Source of the DNA: JAIEPM01 sp964546815
GTDB taxonomy: Bacteria; Cyanobacteriota; Vampirovibrionia; Obscuribacterales; Obscuribacteraceae
Direction: 5' to 3'
Assembly (NCBI GenBank): GCA_964546815.1
Contig: CAZJLR010000025.1
Span: 1-64,000 of the forward strand
DNA length: 64,000 nucleotides
Positions 57,620 to 64,000 of this stretch are shown in pieces. The translations under genes and the position numbers were made by a program. Every line of letters starts with the position of its first letter. The first letter of the stretch is position 1. The notes beneath the pieces were generated by a model. That model had not been told where the DNA came from. It saw only the letters and a list, made by a program, of their open reading frames with translations, and made no database searches.

Positions 57620-57697
57620 ATGACAGTTAAGCAACTGTCTAAAGTGAGTGTCGCCGCGATTTCTACGCATACGCTCCGGTATTTAGAAATAGCTTAG
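57620..57697 (+). pseudogene. MerR-family regulator remnant
   Basis: A short reading begins MTVKQLSKVS and ends THTLRYLEIA before TAG. It matches the MerR helix-turn-helix start (MTVKQLAKLSGVS..TLRYYEEIGLL). The glycine has become Ala, and the next two expected positions after it read TAG-Leu-TGA, so the frame is broken by two stop codons; beyond them only a few residues are readable before the next gene. It lies in the 176-base gap between minus-strand genes. Confidence 0.5.
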
Positions 57698-57710
57698 CTG
57701 TGAAGAGCAA

Positions 57711-58952
57711 TTATTCCGGTGTTTTCTCTTCTTGAAAGCGCTCCCACGCAGTTAGTACTTCGGGCGGGGCTTTGTGTTTGCTATCGTAAACTACAAGGAC
57801 ATTTGTAAGACCTCTTCCTGGCTTCATTAGCACAGTGCTATCGTGCGAAAGTGCCTTCGATGCGCCACCATCTAGATTCATGGCTTCGTAGCATCCGATT
57901 TCTTTCATCAGTTTGGCTTCTTGATTAAGAGTGAGTCCTTGAAGGAATGTGATTAAGTAGAGTTTGTCCCTTGATTTTGGGAATCCAATTGCAGAGCGTG
58001 GACCAGCACCAAGAACGTGTGGGTCTCTGAAACCTTCAAGGTCTGGATTTAACCAGACTTCGCCTTCTTTCAATAGGCGTGGACCACAGGTGAGTGAAAA
58101 CCAATGATCGTTCCAGCTTGGCTTGCCTTCCAGGCGAGTGGTGATCATTTCTGGGTAATCACCTTCGCGCAAAGACAGCGTGGTGCCATAGTTTTCCCAC
58201 GGGCTGTATTTCAAAGTTTTGCCTTCGGAAACCATGTTTCCCATTACGCGTTCTTGTTCATCCTTACTGAAAAAAGTGCCATTGACCTGGACTGCGGCTG
58301 GATATCTTTTTACGAACGAATCGAATAGCTCGTGCCCGGCAGTGAAAGTCGTACTGTTAGCTTCCTCTGCTTTGTTGGGCAGACGAATGACAATGAATGA
58401 TTCGGGATCATTTAAGTCTATGGTGACTTGATATAGAGATACACCTTTGATTTTTTTCTTGGCAAATTGAACTGGCTTTCCATGACCGCTTCTGTGTTTT
58501 GTTTTTTTAGGAAGGGGAGGTGGTTGATAAAAAAGCTTTGCTGCTTCAGGCAAGGCACTGTCGTCGGCTTTTGTGGCTTCAGGAGGAAAACAGTCACCCG
58601 GTACTTCCGCGTTCAATTGCTCTTCAGTGGGAACTGGAGGCGGGACGAACAAAGGTGGTGCTCCTGCAGTCTCTTCCGCCTTGTCTTTCTCTGTTGATTT
58701 TACATTGGTGGGCGCTGTGTTCTGCTGAGGCGTGCCTGTTATTTGATGGATGCCCTTTGCCACAGTAACTACAGCACTGCTGAAGCCTGTCGATATTGCT
58801 GACCAGAAATTTGTTTGGTTTTGAGGACTAGAGAAAAACCATACCAGTAGCCCTAATATGCTCAGGTCGACCACATAGCTCAATACTGTTCTTACTTTTG
58901 ATTTGTTTTTCGGTGATGGCTTCTGAGGGGTGCTCGGCATATTGCATTTCAT
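57711..58952 (-). CDS. Membrane-anchored NAGPA-domain protein (phosphodiester glycosidase family)
   Basis: About 413 residues from ATG 58952; the precise start is uncertain because neither it nor the next ATG at 58940 has a clear ribosome binding site. One membrane helix (VVDLSILGLLVWFF) near the N-terminus, a Pro/Ala/Glu-rich linker (~75-155), then a NAGPA/DUF2233 domain: VSLYQVTIDLNDP, AVQVNGTFF, and the signature CYEAMNLDGGASKAL...GRGLTNVLVVY. The family includes the mammalian enzyme that removes GlcNAc from phosphodiesters and bacterial spore-wall or exopolysaccharide proteins. A role in the cell envelope is likely. Confidence 0.85.
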   Translation of the reverse strand: MKCNMPSTPQKPSPKNKSKVRTVLSYVVDLSILGLLVWFFSSPQNQTNFWSAISTGFSSAVVTVAKGIHQITGTPQQNTAPTNVKSTEKDKAEETAGAPPLFVPPPVPTEEQLNAEVPGDCFPPEATKADDSALPEAAKLFYQPPPLPKKTKHRSGHGKPVQFAKKKIKGVSLYQVTIDLNDPESFIVIRLPNKAEEANSTTFTAGHELFDSFVKRYPAAVQVNGTFFSKDEQERVMGNMVSEGKTLKYSPWENYGTTLSLREGDYPEMITTRLEGKPSWNDHWFSLTCGPRLLKEGEVWLNPDLEGFRDPHVLGAGPRSAIGFPKSRDKLYLITFLQGLTLNQEAKLMKEIGCYEAMNLDGGASKALSHDSTVLMKPGRGLTNVLVVYDSKHKAPPEVLTAWERFQEEKTPE

Positions 58953-59215
58953 TGACGGGCGGCTGAAATCTATTCTATGCCGAATGAAGCGCACACGCAA
59001 ATTTCGGAGTTTCTTCGAGATCTATGAGCAGTTGATTTCACATTGTCAGGTGAGAGAAACTAAGAACATCAGTCTTTGGGATGATCAAATTCCGCATGAA
59101 AGTTCGTTGAATAGCAAATTGTCACAATTCGCTGGAAGATACCTCTTTAGATAGATGTGTCAGGCGCGCAGAAGCGAAATGATAGTTATTCATTCGAAAA
59201 CTTGCGGTCGTCAAA

Positions 59216-60058
59216 ATGCTTTTCAAAAAATATCGCTTGATCCTTTTTTCAAGTCTTTGGGTCTTGCTTGCTTTCCAAAATTCGTCAGCATCTCCACCAG
59301 CTGCACAGCCTGGTGCAGAACTGGTATTAGATAATGGCTGCAAAAACTGTCATGTGATTGGCGGTGAAGGCGGCAAGATCGGTCCTCTTCTTGATGGAAT
59401 AAAATCACGTCACGACAGAGCTTACATTGTAAAAAGGCTAACGAATCCAAATCCGCCTAAGTACGCCTGCTCTCATCCTGTGCCTCAAGAGTTGATGTCT
59501 CATTTGAATGTTTCAAATGAGGAGGCCAGTGCAATTGCCGATTATTTGCTCGGACTGACCGCGAAGAATGTGGAATCGAAACCTGGGAAAAGCAGCGCTA
59601 GCGTTTCTGGTGAGCACAAATATAAGCATTATGTAAATGAAGAATTCAAATACTCAATTGAATATCCTTCAGATGAATTGCAGGTCGACAGCCGGGTTAA
59701 AAGTGGGACAGGGCTCATTCTCAATTCGGCTGATCAAAAAACGTTCATGCATACCGACATCGACCCACCATTTCATTTTGAGGACGGACATAAGCTCACA
59801 TTGGATGAGGTATTTAAAGATGCCCTGACAGAAGGTTCTAAAGTCTTGCGCAAAGAGAAGGGCGATAACTGGTTTATAGTCGCGAGGGCCGGCACAAAAT
59901 TCGACCCGCGCTACGCGTTTAAGAAGGTACTCTTCGGCAAAACAGTAAAAGAAGCCGTCATGATAAAGACTTTTGAGATTGTTTATCCTCAGTCAAAGTC
60001 TTCGCAGTACGAATCAATGATCAAGCACATTTCGGATTCATTTCGTAACCTTCCGTGA
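59216..60058 (+). CDS. Secreted cytochrome c fused to a PsbP-like domain
   Basis: 280 residues. Signal peptide (MLFKKYRLILFSSLWVLLAF, cleavage near SSAS). Residues ~33-115 are a class I cytochrome c: haem motif C42-KN-C45-H46 and probable axial M94 in VPQELMSHLNVS, with the final helix ASAIADYLLGL. A Ser/Lys-rich linker follows, then residues ~135-280 form a PsbP/DUF1795-like domain (FKYSIEYPSDELQVDSR...). The first part carries electrons in the periplasm; the second may bind a partner or a ligand. The PsbP-like call is by eye. Confidence 0.75.
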   Translation: MLFKKYRLILFSSLWVLLAFQNSSASPPAAQPGAELVLDNGCKNCHVIGGEGGKIGPLLDGIKSRHDRAYIVKRLTNPNPPKYACSHPVPQELMSHLNVSNEEASAIADYLLGLTAKNVESKPGKSSASVSGEHKYKHYVNEEFKYSIEYPSDELQVDSRVKSGTGLILNSADQKTFMHTDIDPPFHFEDGHKLTLDEVFKDALTEGSKVLRKEKGDNWFIVARAGTKFDPRYAFKKVLFGKTVKEAVMIKTFEIVYPQSKSSQYESMIKHISDSFRNLP

Positions 60059-60085
60059 AACGGAATTACAGCCAATGTAGTTTGC

Positions 60086-60298
60086 TCAACTTCTGCCGAT
60101 TGAGATGCCGTAGTGTTTTAATTGCTCTTCCCAGAATTCGGCTTCGTCTTCTGGAGATATTTTTTCGGGCTGATTTGATTCAGTCACTTTTATTTCGCGG
60201 CGTGATGGAATGGCCAGAGCTTTGCATTTGTCGCTTTCGCTTGCGAAATTCGGAGAATTGCCCTCCACTGATTTTGTAGACTCACTTGTAATTCTCAT
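60086..60298 (-). CDS. Small acidic hypothetical protein
   Basis: 70 residues, rich in Glu, Ser and Lys, ending in an amphipathic helix (DEAEFWEEQLKHYGISIG). AAGGA lies about seven bases before the ATG, which is why it is called as a gene despite its size. The opposite-strand reading in the same place has no such site. Function unknown. Confidence 0.55.
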   Translation of the reverse strand: MRITSESTKSVEGNSPNFASESDKCKALAIPSRREIKVTESNQPEKISPEDEAEFWEEQLKHYGISIGRS

Positions 60299-60374
60299 AA
60301 AAACTTCCTTGCTACACTCCTAAAGCATATGGGATTTTTGACTTTCTAGCCTGACGTGCAGGGATGATTACATT

Positions 60375-60445
60375 AGGACGATTTTGAATCTATCGAGAAT
60401 TAAATTTCAGGCTGGCCGGCTTGAGTCACCTTGAACAATCGTCCT
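60375..60445. other. 9-bp inverted repeat with long loop
   Basis: AGGACGATT (60375-60383) and AATCGTCCT (60437-60445) are perfectly complementary across 53 bases, in the gap between two small divergent genes. It could be an RNA structure or paired protein sites; nothing distinguishes them. Confidence 0.35.
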
Positions 60446-60559
60446 TTGGATGGCGATGTATTAGCCGAAAGCTGGATACTTTAATCAGCTGCCCCTGCTA
60501 GTTTCGTAATAGTAGCCAGGAAGAAATGTGCCATTTTTTTTCTTGGGCAGGTGAGCGAA

Positions 60560-60769
60560 ATGTCTAATGATGAAACTGAGGATGAAATTATCATCCCAGG
60601 TCTGTTGAGTGAGTATTTCAAGCTCAATTTCGACAAAATTGATAAGGCCAACTCAAACTTTTGCAGAACCGTTGAAGAGCATCGTTTGTCTAAGTATTTG
60701 GCCAAGCGACTGAACATATCAAAGCGAAGATTGGAAACAATCCTGAGAAAGCTTCAGGATGAGAGTTAA
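60560..60769 (+). CDS. Small hypothetical protein
   Basis: 69 residues from ATG 60560, with AGGTGAG just upstream. Acidic N-terminus (SNDETEDEIIIPGLL), then a basic helical part (LSKYLAKRLNISKRRLETILRKL) that could be a small nucleic-acid-binding helix pair. No family recognised. It is convergent with the next gene, whose stop is 11 bases away. Confidence 0.55.
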   Translation: MSNDETEDEIIIPGLLSEYFKLNFDKIDKANSNFCRTVEEHRLSKYLAKRLNISKRRLETILRKLQDES

Positions 60770-60780
60770 GTACTTCGTTT

Positions 60781-61485
60781 TTACCTTTTGATTTGTTCTA
60801 CTCCATCTACAACTCGGGACTTTACGACCTGCGGTTGGAGTTGCTCATAAACTTTGCGTTCAAGACTGGCCATTGCCTCCGTTCGCTCAGCCGACGCTGG
60901 CGCCTCTACAGGCGTTAAGTTCCGTGAGGCACGCAAATCTTTTGGGTCTAGTTGCCTGAGTAGTTGCTGTAATGAATGCGGCTCTGGTGGCAACTTGTCG
61001 GCTGGTATAAAGGTAATTTTGCTCTGAGGGTCTGCCCCTGCCAGTATTTGCCGGTGTTGCAGGGCCCGCTGTTTTACTCCTTCAAAATCCCAAAGAGCTC
61101 TTGGTGCCTCGTTAACTGGCTGAGTGAGCCGCTGAATTTCTCTCAACCCATTAGTATCATGTTGTAATTCTGCTTTTAGCAAATTTTCGGTCGCTGCTGA
61201 ATTCGGCTTTGGGACTTTATTGAGTAAACCTTCTAAAGGATTTAGACCGAAGTCCAGTGCTGATTCTTTGGCTAGACTGCTTCCTTCTTTTCGAAATAGG
61301 GATGACGCTAGCGCCCGTCCGCTCACTAATGCCCCAGCTAAACATAGGGCACTCCCGCTGAGCAGCACTTCGGTCTTGTGGTCCATACTCCAATCCATTG
61401 CTTCATCCAGGGCTTTTGCAAGCGGATGCTCTTGCGCGCTAGCTTTGAGTAGGCTGCTGCTTTCAAGTGAGTTGTGCTCTGACAT
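60781..61485 (-). CDS. Hypothetical protein with one hydrophobic segment
   Basis: 234 residues. One hydrophobic stretch at ~39-60 (VLLSGSALCLAGALVSGRAL), probably a membrane helix or buried helix; the remainder is Leu/Glu/Arg/Pro-rich and soluble. GGAAAG lies about eight bases before the ATG. No motif recognised. Confidence 0.65.
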   Translation of the reverse strand: MSEHNSLESSSLLKASAQEHPLAKALDEAMDWSMDHKTEVLLSGSALCLAGALVSGRALASSLFRKEGSSLAKESALDFGLNPLEGLLNKVPKPNSAATENLLKAELQHDTNGLREIQRLTQPVNEAPRALWDFEGVKQRALQHRQILAGADPQSKITFIPADKLPPEPHSLQQLLRQLDPKDLRASRNLTPVEAPASAERTEAMASLERKVYEQLQPQVVKSRVVDGVEQIKR

Positions 61486-61736
61486 TGGTCACTTTCCTTT
61501 TCTGGGTGTTTTGTATTTCCCTGCCCGCGCTACTTATGCGCACTTACCCTGAGTAGAGTTTATAGTTTTTCCTTTGGCAATCACTTGGCAGATTGCGACT
61601 AAGTTTGCGTGATTGCACCATTAGCAAAACTTGAATGAAAGGTGGCTTGTCCTCAAAAAGTGTCACTAATTTCCCTTGTTCTGTTGGAAAAGAGTGGCGT
61701 AGTCTTGAGACAACAGCAACGGCGATTGAGGTGCAT

Positions 61737-62042
61737 ATGGCTCAATTAATGGAATTCATGGGTGGAATTGTCATTCCCGGTACTGCTCGAATTAATTTTG
61801 GCGAAACCTATGGCTCTGAGTACGAAGTTATTGCATCCGTTTTTGATTCGGACGCTTTTCCCGGACAGGCGGTTGAGAGCACTCTCGTTTCCACGCCTTA
61901 CTTCAGTGTGGCAGAGTGGACCTGTGAGTTTGCAAATACAGGCGTTGAGCCACAGCCAGACTTGAGAGAAGTCTTGCTTCCGGCAACGACTATCGACAAT
62001 GCTTTCGTTGCTGATTACGCTTCATCTTTTGCGATGGAATAG
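61737..62042 (+). CDS. Small hypothetical protein
   Basis: 101 residues from the ATG at 61737, which has GAGG five bases upstream; an in-frame ATG at 61635 would add 34 residues but has no ribosome binding site. Mixed beta-rich sequence with aromatic residues, acidic, one cysteine (EWTCEFANTG). No signal peptide. Function unknown. Confidence 0.55.
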   Translation: MAQLMEFMGGIVIPGTARINFGETYGSEYEVIASVFDSDAFPGQAVESTLVSTPYFSVAEWTCEFANTGVEPQPDLREVLLPATTIDNAFVADYASSFAME

Positions 62043-62068
62043 CGGCTCGATTTTGAAGAACCTGCCTC

Positions 62069-64000
62069 TTAGTTGCCTTTGTAGGCTCCTTTTCGTGCGG
62101 TTACAAATGAGAGAATGGTTGCATTCTTGAGGAATTGATCAAGCTGTTTTTTATGTTCGGCTTTAGGGCTTTGATTTAATCCCTTAAGCGAACTGTGATT
62201 CATCAATGCAGACATGATGGAAAAATCAGCGCTGAATGCTCTGAGTCCACCCGCCACTACTTGAGAGTGCACTCCTCGCACAGCGATTTCAGGTGTTGGG
62301 GTGAGTGCGGCCAAGTTTGTGCCGTTGTCTGGTCCCAATACCACTTCTTTGCCCATCACTGTGTCAATTACAGTTTTGGCGTTGCGAATAAGAATTTGGC
62401 CTGCGTGCTTGTCGTGCATATTTAAAACAGCAAGGTATCCATTCTTTATGTGAACCAATGCCATGCAACCTGCTGGGATGCATACATCGCCCTGGCTGGT
62501 GCTCAAAACCATATCTTGATTGACTGGTGCGAATAAGGCGGAACCAGAGAGCATGCGATATTGCGCTCCTGCGCTTTCGGCGAAGGTTGCCGAGCCCGCA
62601 AGTCGTTGAGCCACTGCTTTAGTTATCTGCGACTCGTTTACTATGGCCAGATTGCTTGCACTTAGACCCGCCGGTAAAGAAGGTGCTTGAGGTACAGTTT
62701 GTACGAATGCAACTGGGTCTAACTTGTCTGATTCGATTGAACCAAGTGAATTTAGCTTTTCAGACTTAAGGTCTGCATCAGAATAAGAGTCGGAATCATC
62801 CAAAATAGCCTCGGCAGACTGCATGCTTCCTGAGTGGCGAATAGCTATTTGAAGTCTCAATTGCTTGCCGCTTGCAATTTGGCGTTTCCATTGTTTTATT
62901 TTTCTGTCGTAAGCTGCCACGTTGTCATCACTGTCTGATTGCATTGAGATGACCACACCGTTCAGTCCATTCGAACCTTGGGGACCGAGAGTTCCAGCAA
63001 CACCGTTAGGGGCTCCACCTGCACCTACTACACCAGATTGAGCACCGTTGCTGCCACCGGCAGCTGTAGGTAGAACGATAGTGTTTGGTTTTGAAATTGT
63101 GATGTTGCCACCATTTCCACCGCTGCCACTTGCGCCGACGCTGCCGCCTGCACCGCCCACAACGGTTCCTGCGCCTCCTGCTCCACCCTTGCCGGTTTGA
63201 GCTGCGCCCTGTCCACCATTGCTGTTGATGTAATTGCCATTTGTATTGATGCTAGCCAGCGATTTGACAAAAATGTTGCCGCCGTTGCCTCCGGCCGGTG
63301 CAAAACCGACCGAGCCTGCCGCGCCGCCCACCTGGCTTGCCGGAGTGCCACCAGCACCACCGGTACCACCATTTGTTGCTGAGACTTGTCCAGCTGATTG
63401 GAGAACATATTGAGGGAATGGCAGTGCAACAGAAAATACAATTGCGCCGCTAGTATTTATATTGATGGCTCCGCCGCTGCCGCCTCTGGACGAGTTGCCC
63501 ACGCTGCCGCCGCGTCCGCCATTAGTGCCACCAGCACCACCGGCTCCGCCTACAGGTGTGTAGAGGTTTTGAGCATATCCACCTGATGCGTCCACAGTAG
63601 TTGTGAAAGTGACTGCGCCAGTGCTGCTGATATTGATGGCTCCGCCAGTTCCTGCAGTGCCGGCGCTGCCTACGTTGCCGGCGTTGCCACCTGTTGTGGT
63701 GCCGTTGCCACCTTTTCCACTATAGCCGGTATAATCGGCGCCACCCACACCGGCATAGAGAGAACCGCCTTGACTGCTGATGTCCTGGAATGTGGAGATT
63801 CCTGCGCCTGATGAGATTGTAATGTTGCCACCTGTGCCGGCATTGCCACCGTTACCCAGTGAACCAGAACTTCCACCAGCGCCGGCTGTCGCTTTGCCCG
63901 CGTCACCGCTGTGGCTGTTGTAGAACGAGCCGTCGCCACCGCGTGCTATCAAGCTTGCCCCGGTGATTATGCCGTTGGCAGAAAGCGTGATATTACCGCC
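62069..64000 (-). CDS. Giant Gly-rich repeat protein, 3' part only
   Basis: 643 residues of the C-terminal part; the reading frame is open to the end of the window (it continues as GGNITLSANGIITGAS before the first listed TTG), so the start lies outside. Residues to ~340 are dense Gly/Asn/Ala/Thr repeats of GGAGG...GGNITIS type, more glycine-rich than the protein at 225. Then a charged linker (~345-400) and a C-terminal domain with a FecR-like beta fold (LSTSQGDVCIPAG..., IRNAKTVIDTVMGKEVVL) ending in DFSIMSALMNH...ARKGAYKGN. This end matches the end of the 3493-residue protein. Likely a secreted surface protein. Confidence 0.85.
   Translation of the reverse strand, partial: GGNITLSANGIITGASLIARGGDGSFYNSHSGDAGKATAGAGGSSGSLGNGGNAGTGGNITISSGAGISTFQDISSQGGSLYAGVGGADYTGYSGKGGNGTTTGGNAGNVGSAGTAGTGGAINISSTGAVTFTTTVDASGGYAQNLYTPVGGAGGAGGTNGGRGGSVGNSSRGGSGGAININTSGAIVFSVALPFPQYVLQSAGQVSATNGGTGGAGGTPASQVGGAAGSVGFAPAGGNGGNIFVKSLASINTNGNYINSNGGQGAAQTGKGGAGGAGTVVGGAGGSVGASGSGGNGGNITISKPNTIVLPTAAGGSNGAQSGVVGAGGAPNGVAGTLGPQGSNGLNGVVISMQSDSDDNVAAYDRKIKQWKRQIASGKQLRLQIAIRHSGSMQSAEAILDDSDSYSDADLKSEKLNSLGSIESDKLDPVAFVQTVPQAPSLPAGLSASNLAIVNESQITKAVAQRLAGSATFAESAGAQYRMLSGSALFAPVNQDMVLSTSQGDVCIPAGCMALVHIKNGYLAVLNMHDKHAGQILIRNAKTVIDTVMGKEVVLGPDNGTNLAALTPTPEIAVRGVHSQVVAGGLRAFSADFSIMSALMNHSSLKGLNQSPKAEHKKQLDQFLKNATILSFVTARKGAYKGN

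Noticed and set aside
61577..61616. GCAATCAC/GTGATTGC inverted repeat
   Set aside because: An 8-bp match at 24 bases distance can arise by chance, and it has no clear relation to a promoter.
62400..64000. Repetitive DNA that could be mistaken for tandem repeats or CRISPR
   Set aside because: The repeats are irregular, in frame and encode Gly-rich protein; no constant repeat-spacer pattern.

Overview
The window looks like chromosomal DNA of a free-living, diderm, multi-domain-rich bacterium. The closest fit I can name is the non-photosynthetic cyanobacterial sister lineage (Vampirovibrionia/Melainabacteria, Obscuribacterales type). This is inference from gene content: two giant filamentous-haemagglutinin-like secreted proteins, TPR lipoproteins, a Hanks kinase joined to TPRs, alpha-2-macroglobulin, an animal-type haem peroxidase, a calpain-like protease, and an interspersed GGGGCGACGC-type palindrome resembling cyanobacterial ones. 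No rRNA, tRNA, CRISPR array or complete insertion sequence was seen.

Layout. 225-10706 (-) is a 3493-residue secreted repeat protein; 62069-64000 (-) is the 3' part of a second one, and the two share a C-terminal domain. 10.8-27.3 kb holds mostly envelope and regulatory genes: a secreted cysteine-rich protein, a TPR-HMA fusion, a calpain-like protease, coproheme decarboxylase, a Ser/Thr kinase, lipoproteins, a MgtC/DUF4010 transporter-like protein and small lineage-specific proteins. 27.4-35.1 kb has an orphan IS66 TnpA-like HTH protein, an alpha-dioxygenase-like haem peroxidase, two divergent guanidine-modifying enzymes (agmatine/peptidylarginine deiminase type and DDAH type), a degenerate LMW-phosphatase/SUI1 fusion, and a TPR-thioredoxin.

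35.4-47.2 kb is the most interesting part: a compact same-strand cluster of a ClpA/B-type AAA+ ATPase, a radical-SAM activase-like protein, a 2112-residue zinc-ribbon/pseudokinase/SF1 helicase/endonuclease protein, a coiled-coil protein and a protein with a HEPN-like RNxxxH motif. The first four overlap by 4 bases at each junction (ATGA, ATGA, GTGA). The large protein resembles the kinase-plus-COG1112-helicase component of Mokosh anti-phage systems, but the surrounding gene set is different. I read this as a candidate undescribed nucleic-acid-targeting defence system.

47.3-62.0 kb: alpha-2-macroglobulin with an intact thioester motif and a GNAT enzyme 3 bases downstream, a secreted patatin-like lipase, a PhnB-type VOC protein, hypothetical secreted and membrane proteins, a MerR remnant with stop codons, a NAGPA-domain protein, a cytochrome c fused to a PsbP-like domain, and several small proteins with good ribosome binding sites. 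Start sites were chosen from Shine-Dalgarno matches where these are visible; functions are by family motif recognition only, as no database search was possible.
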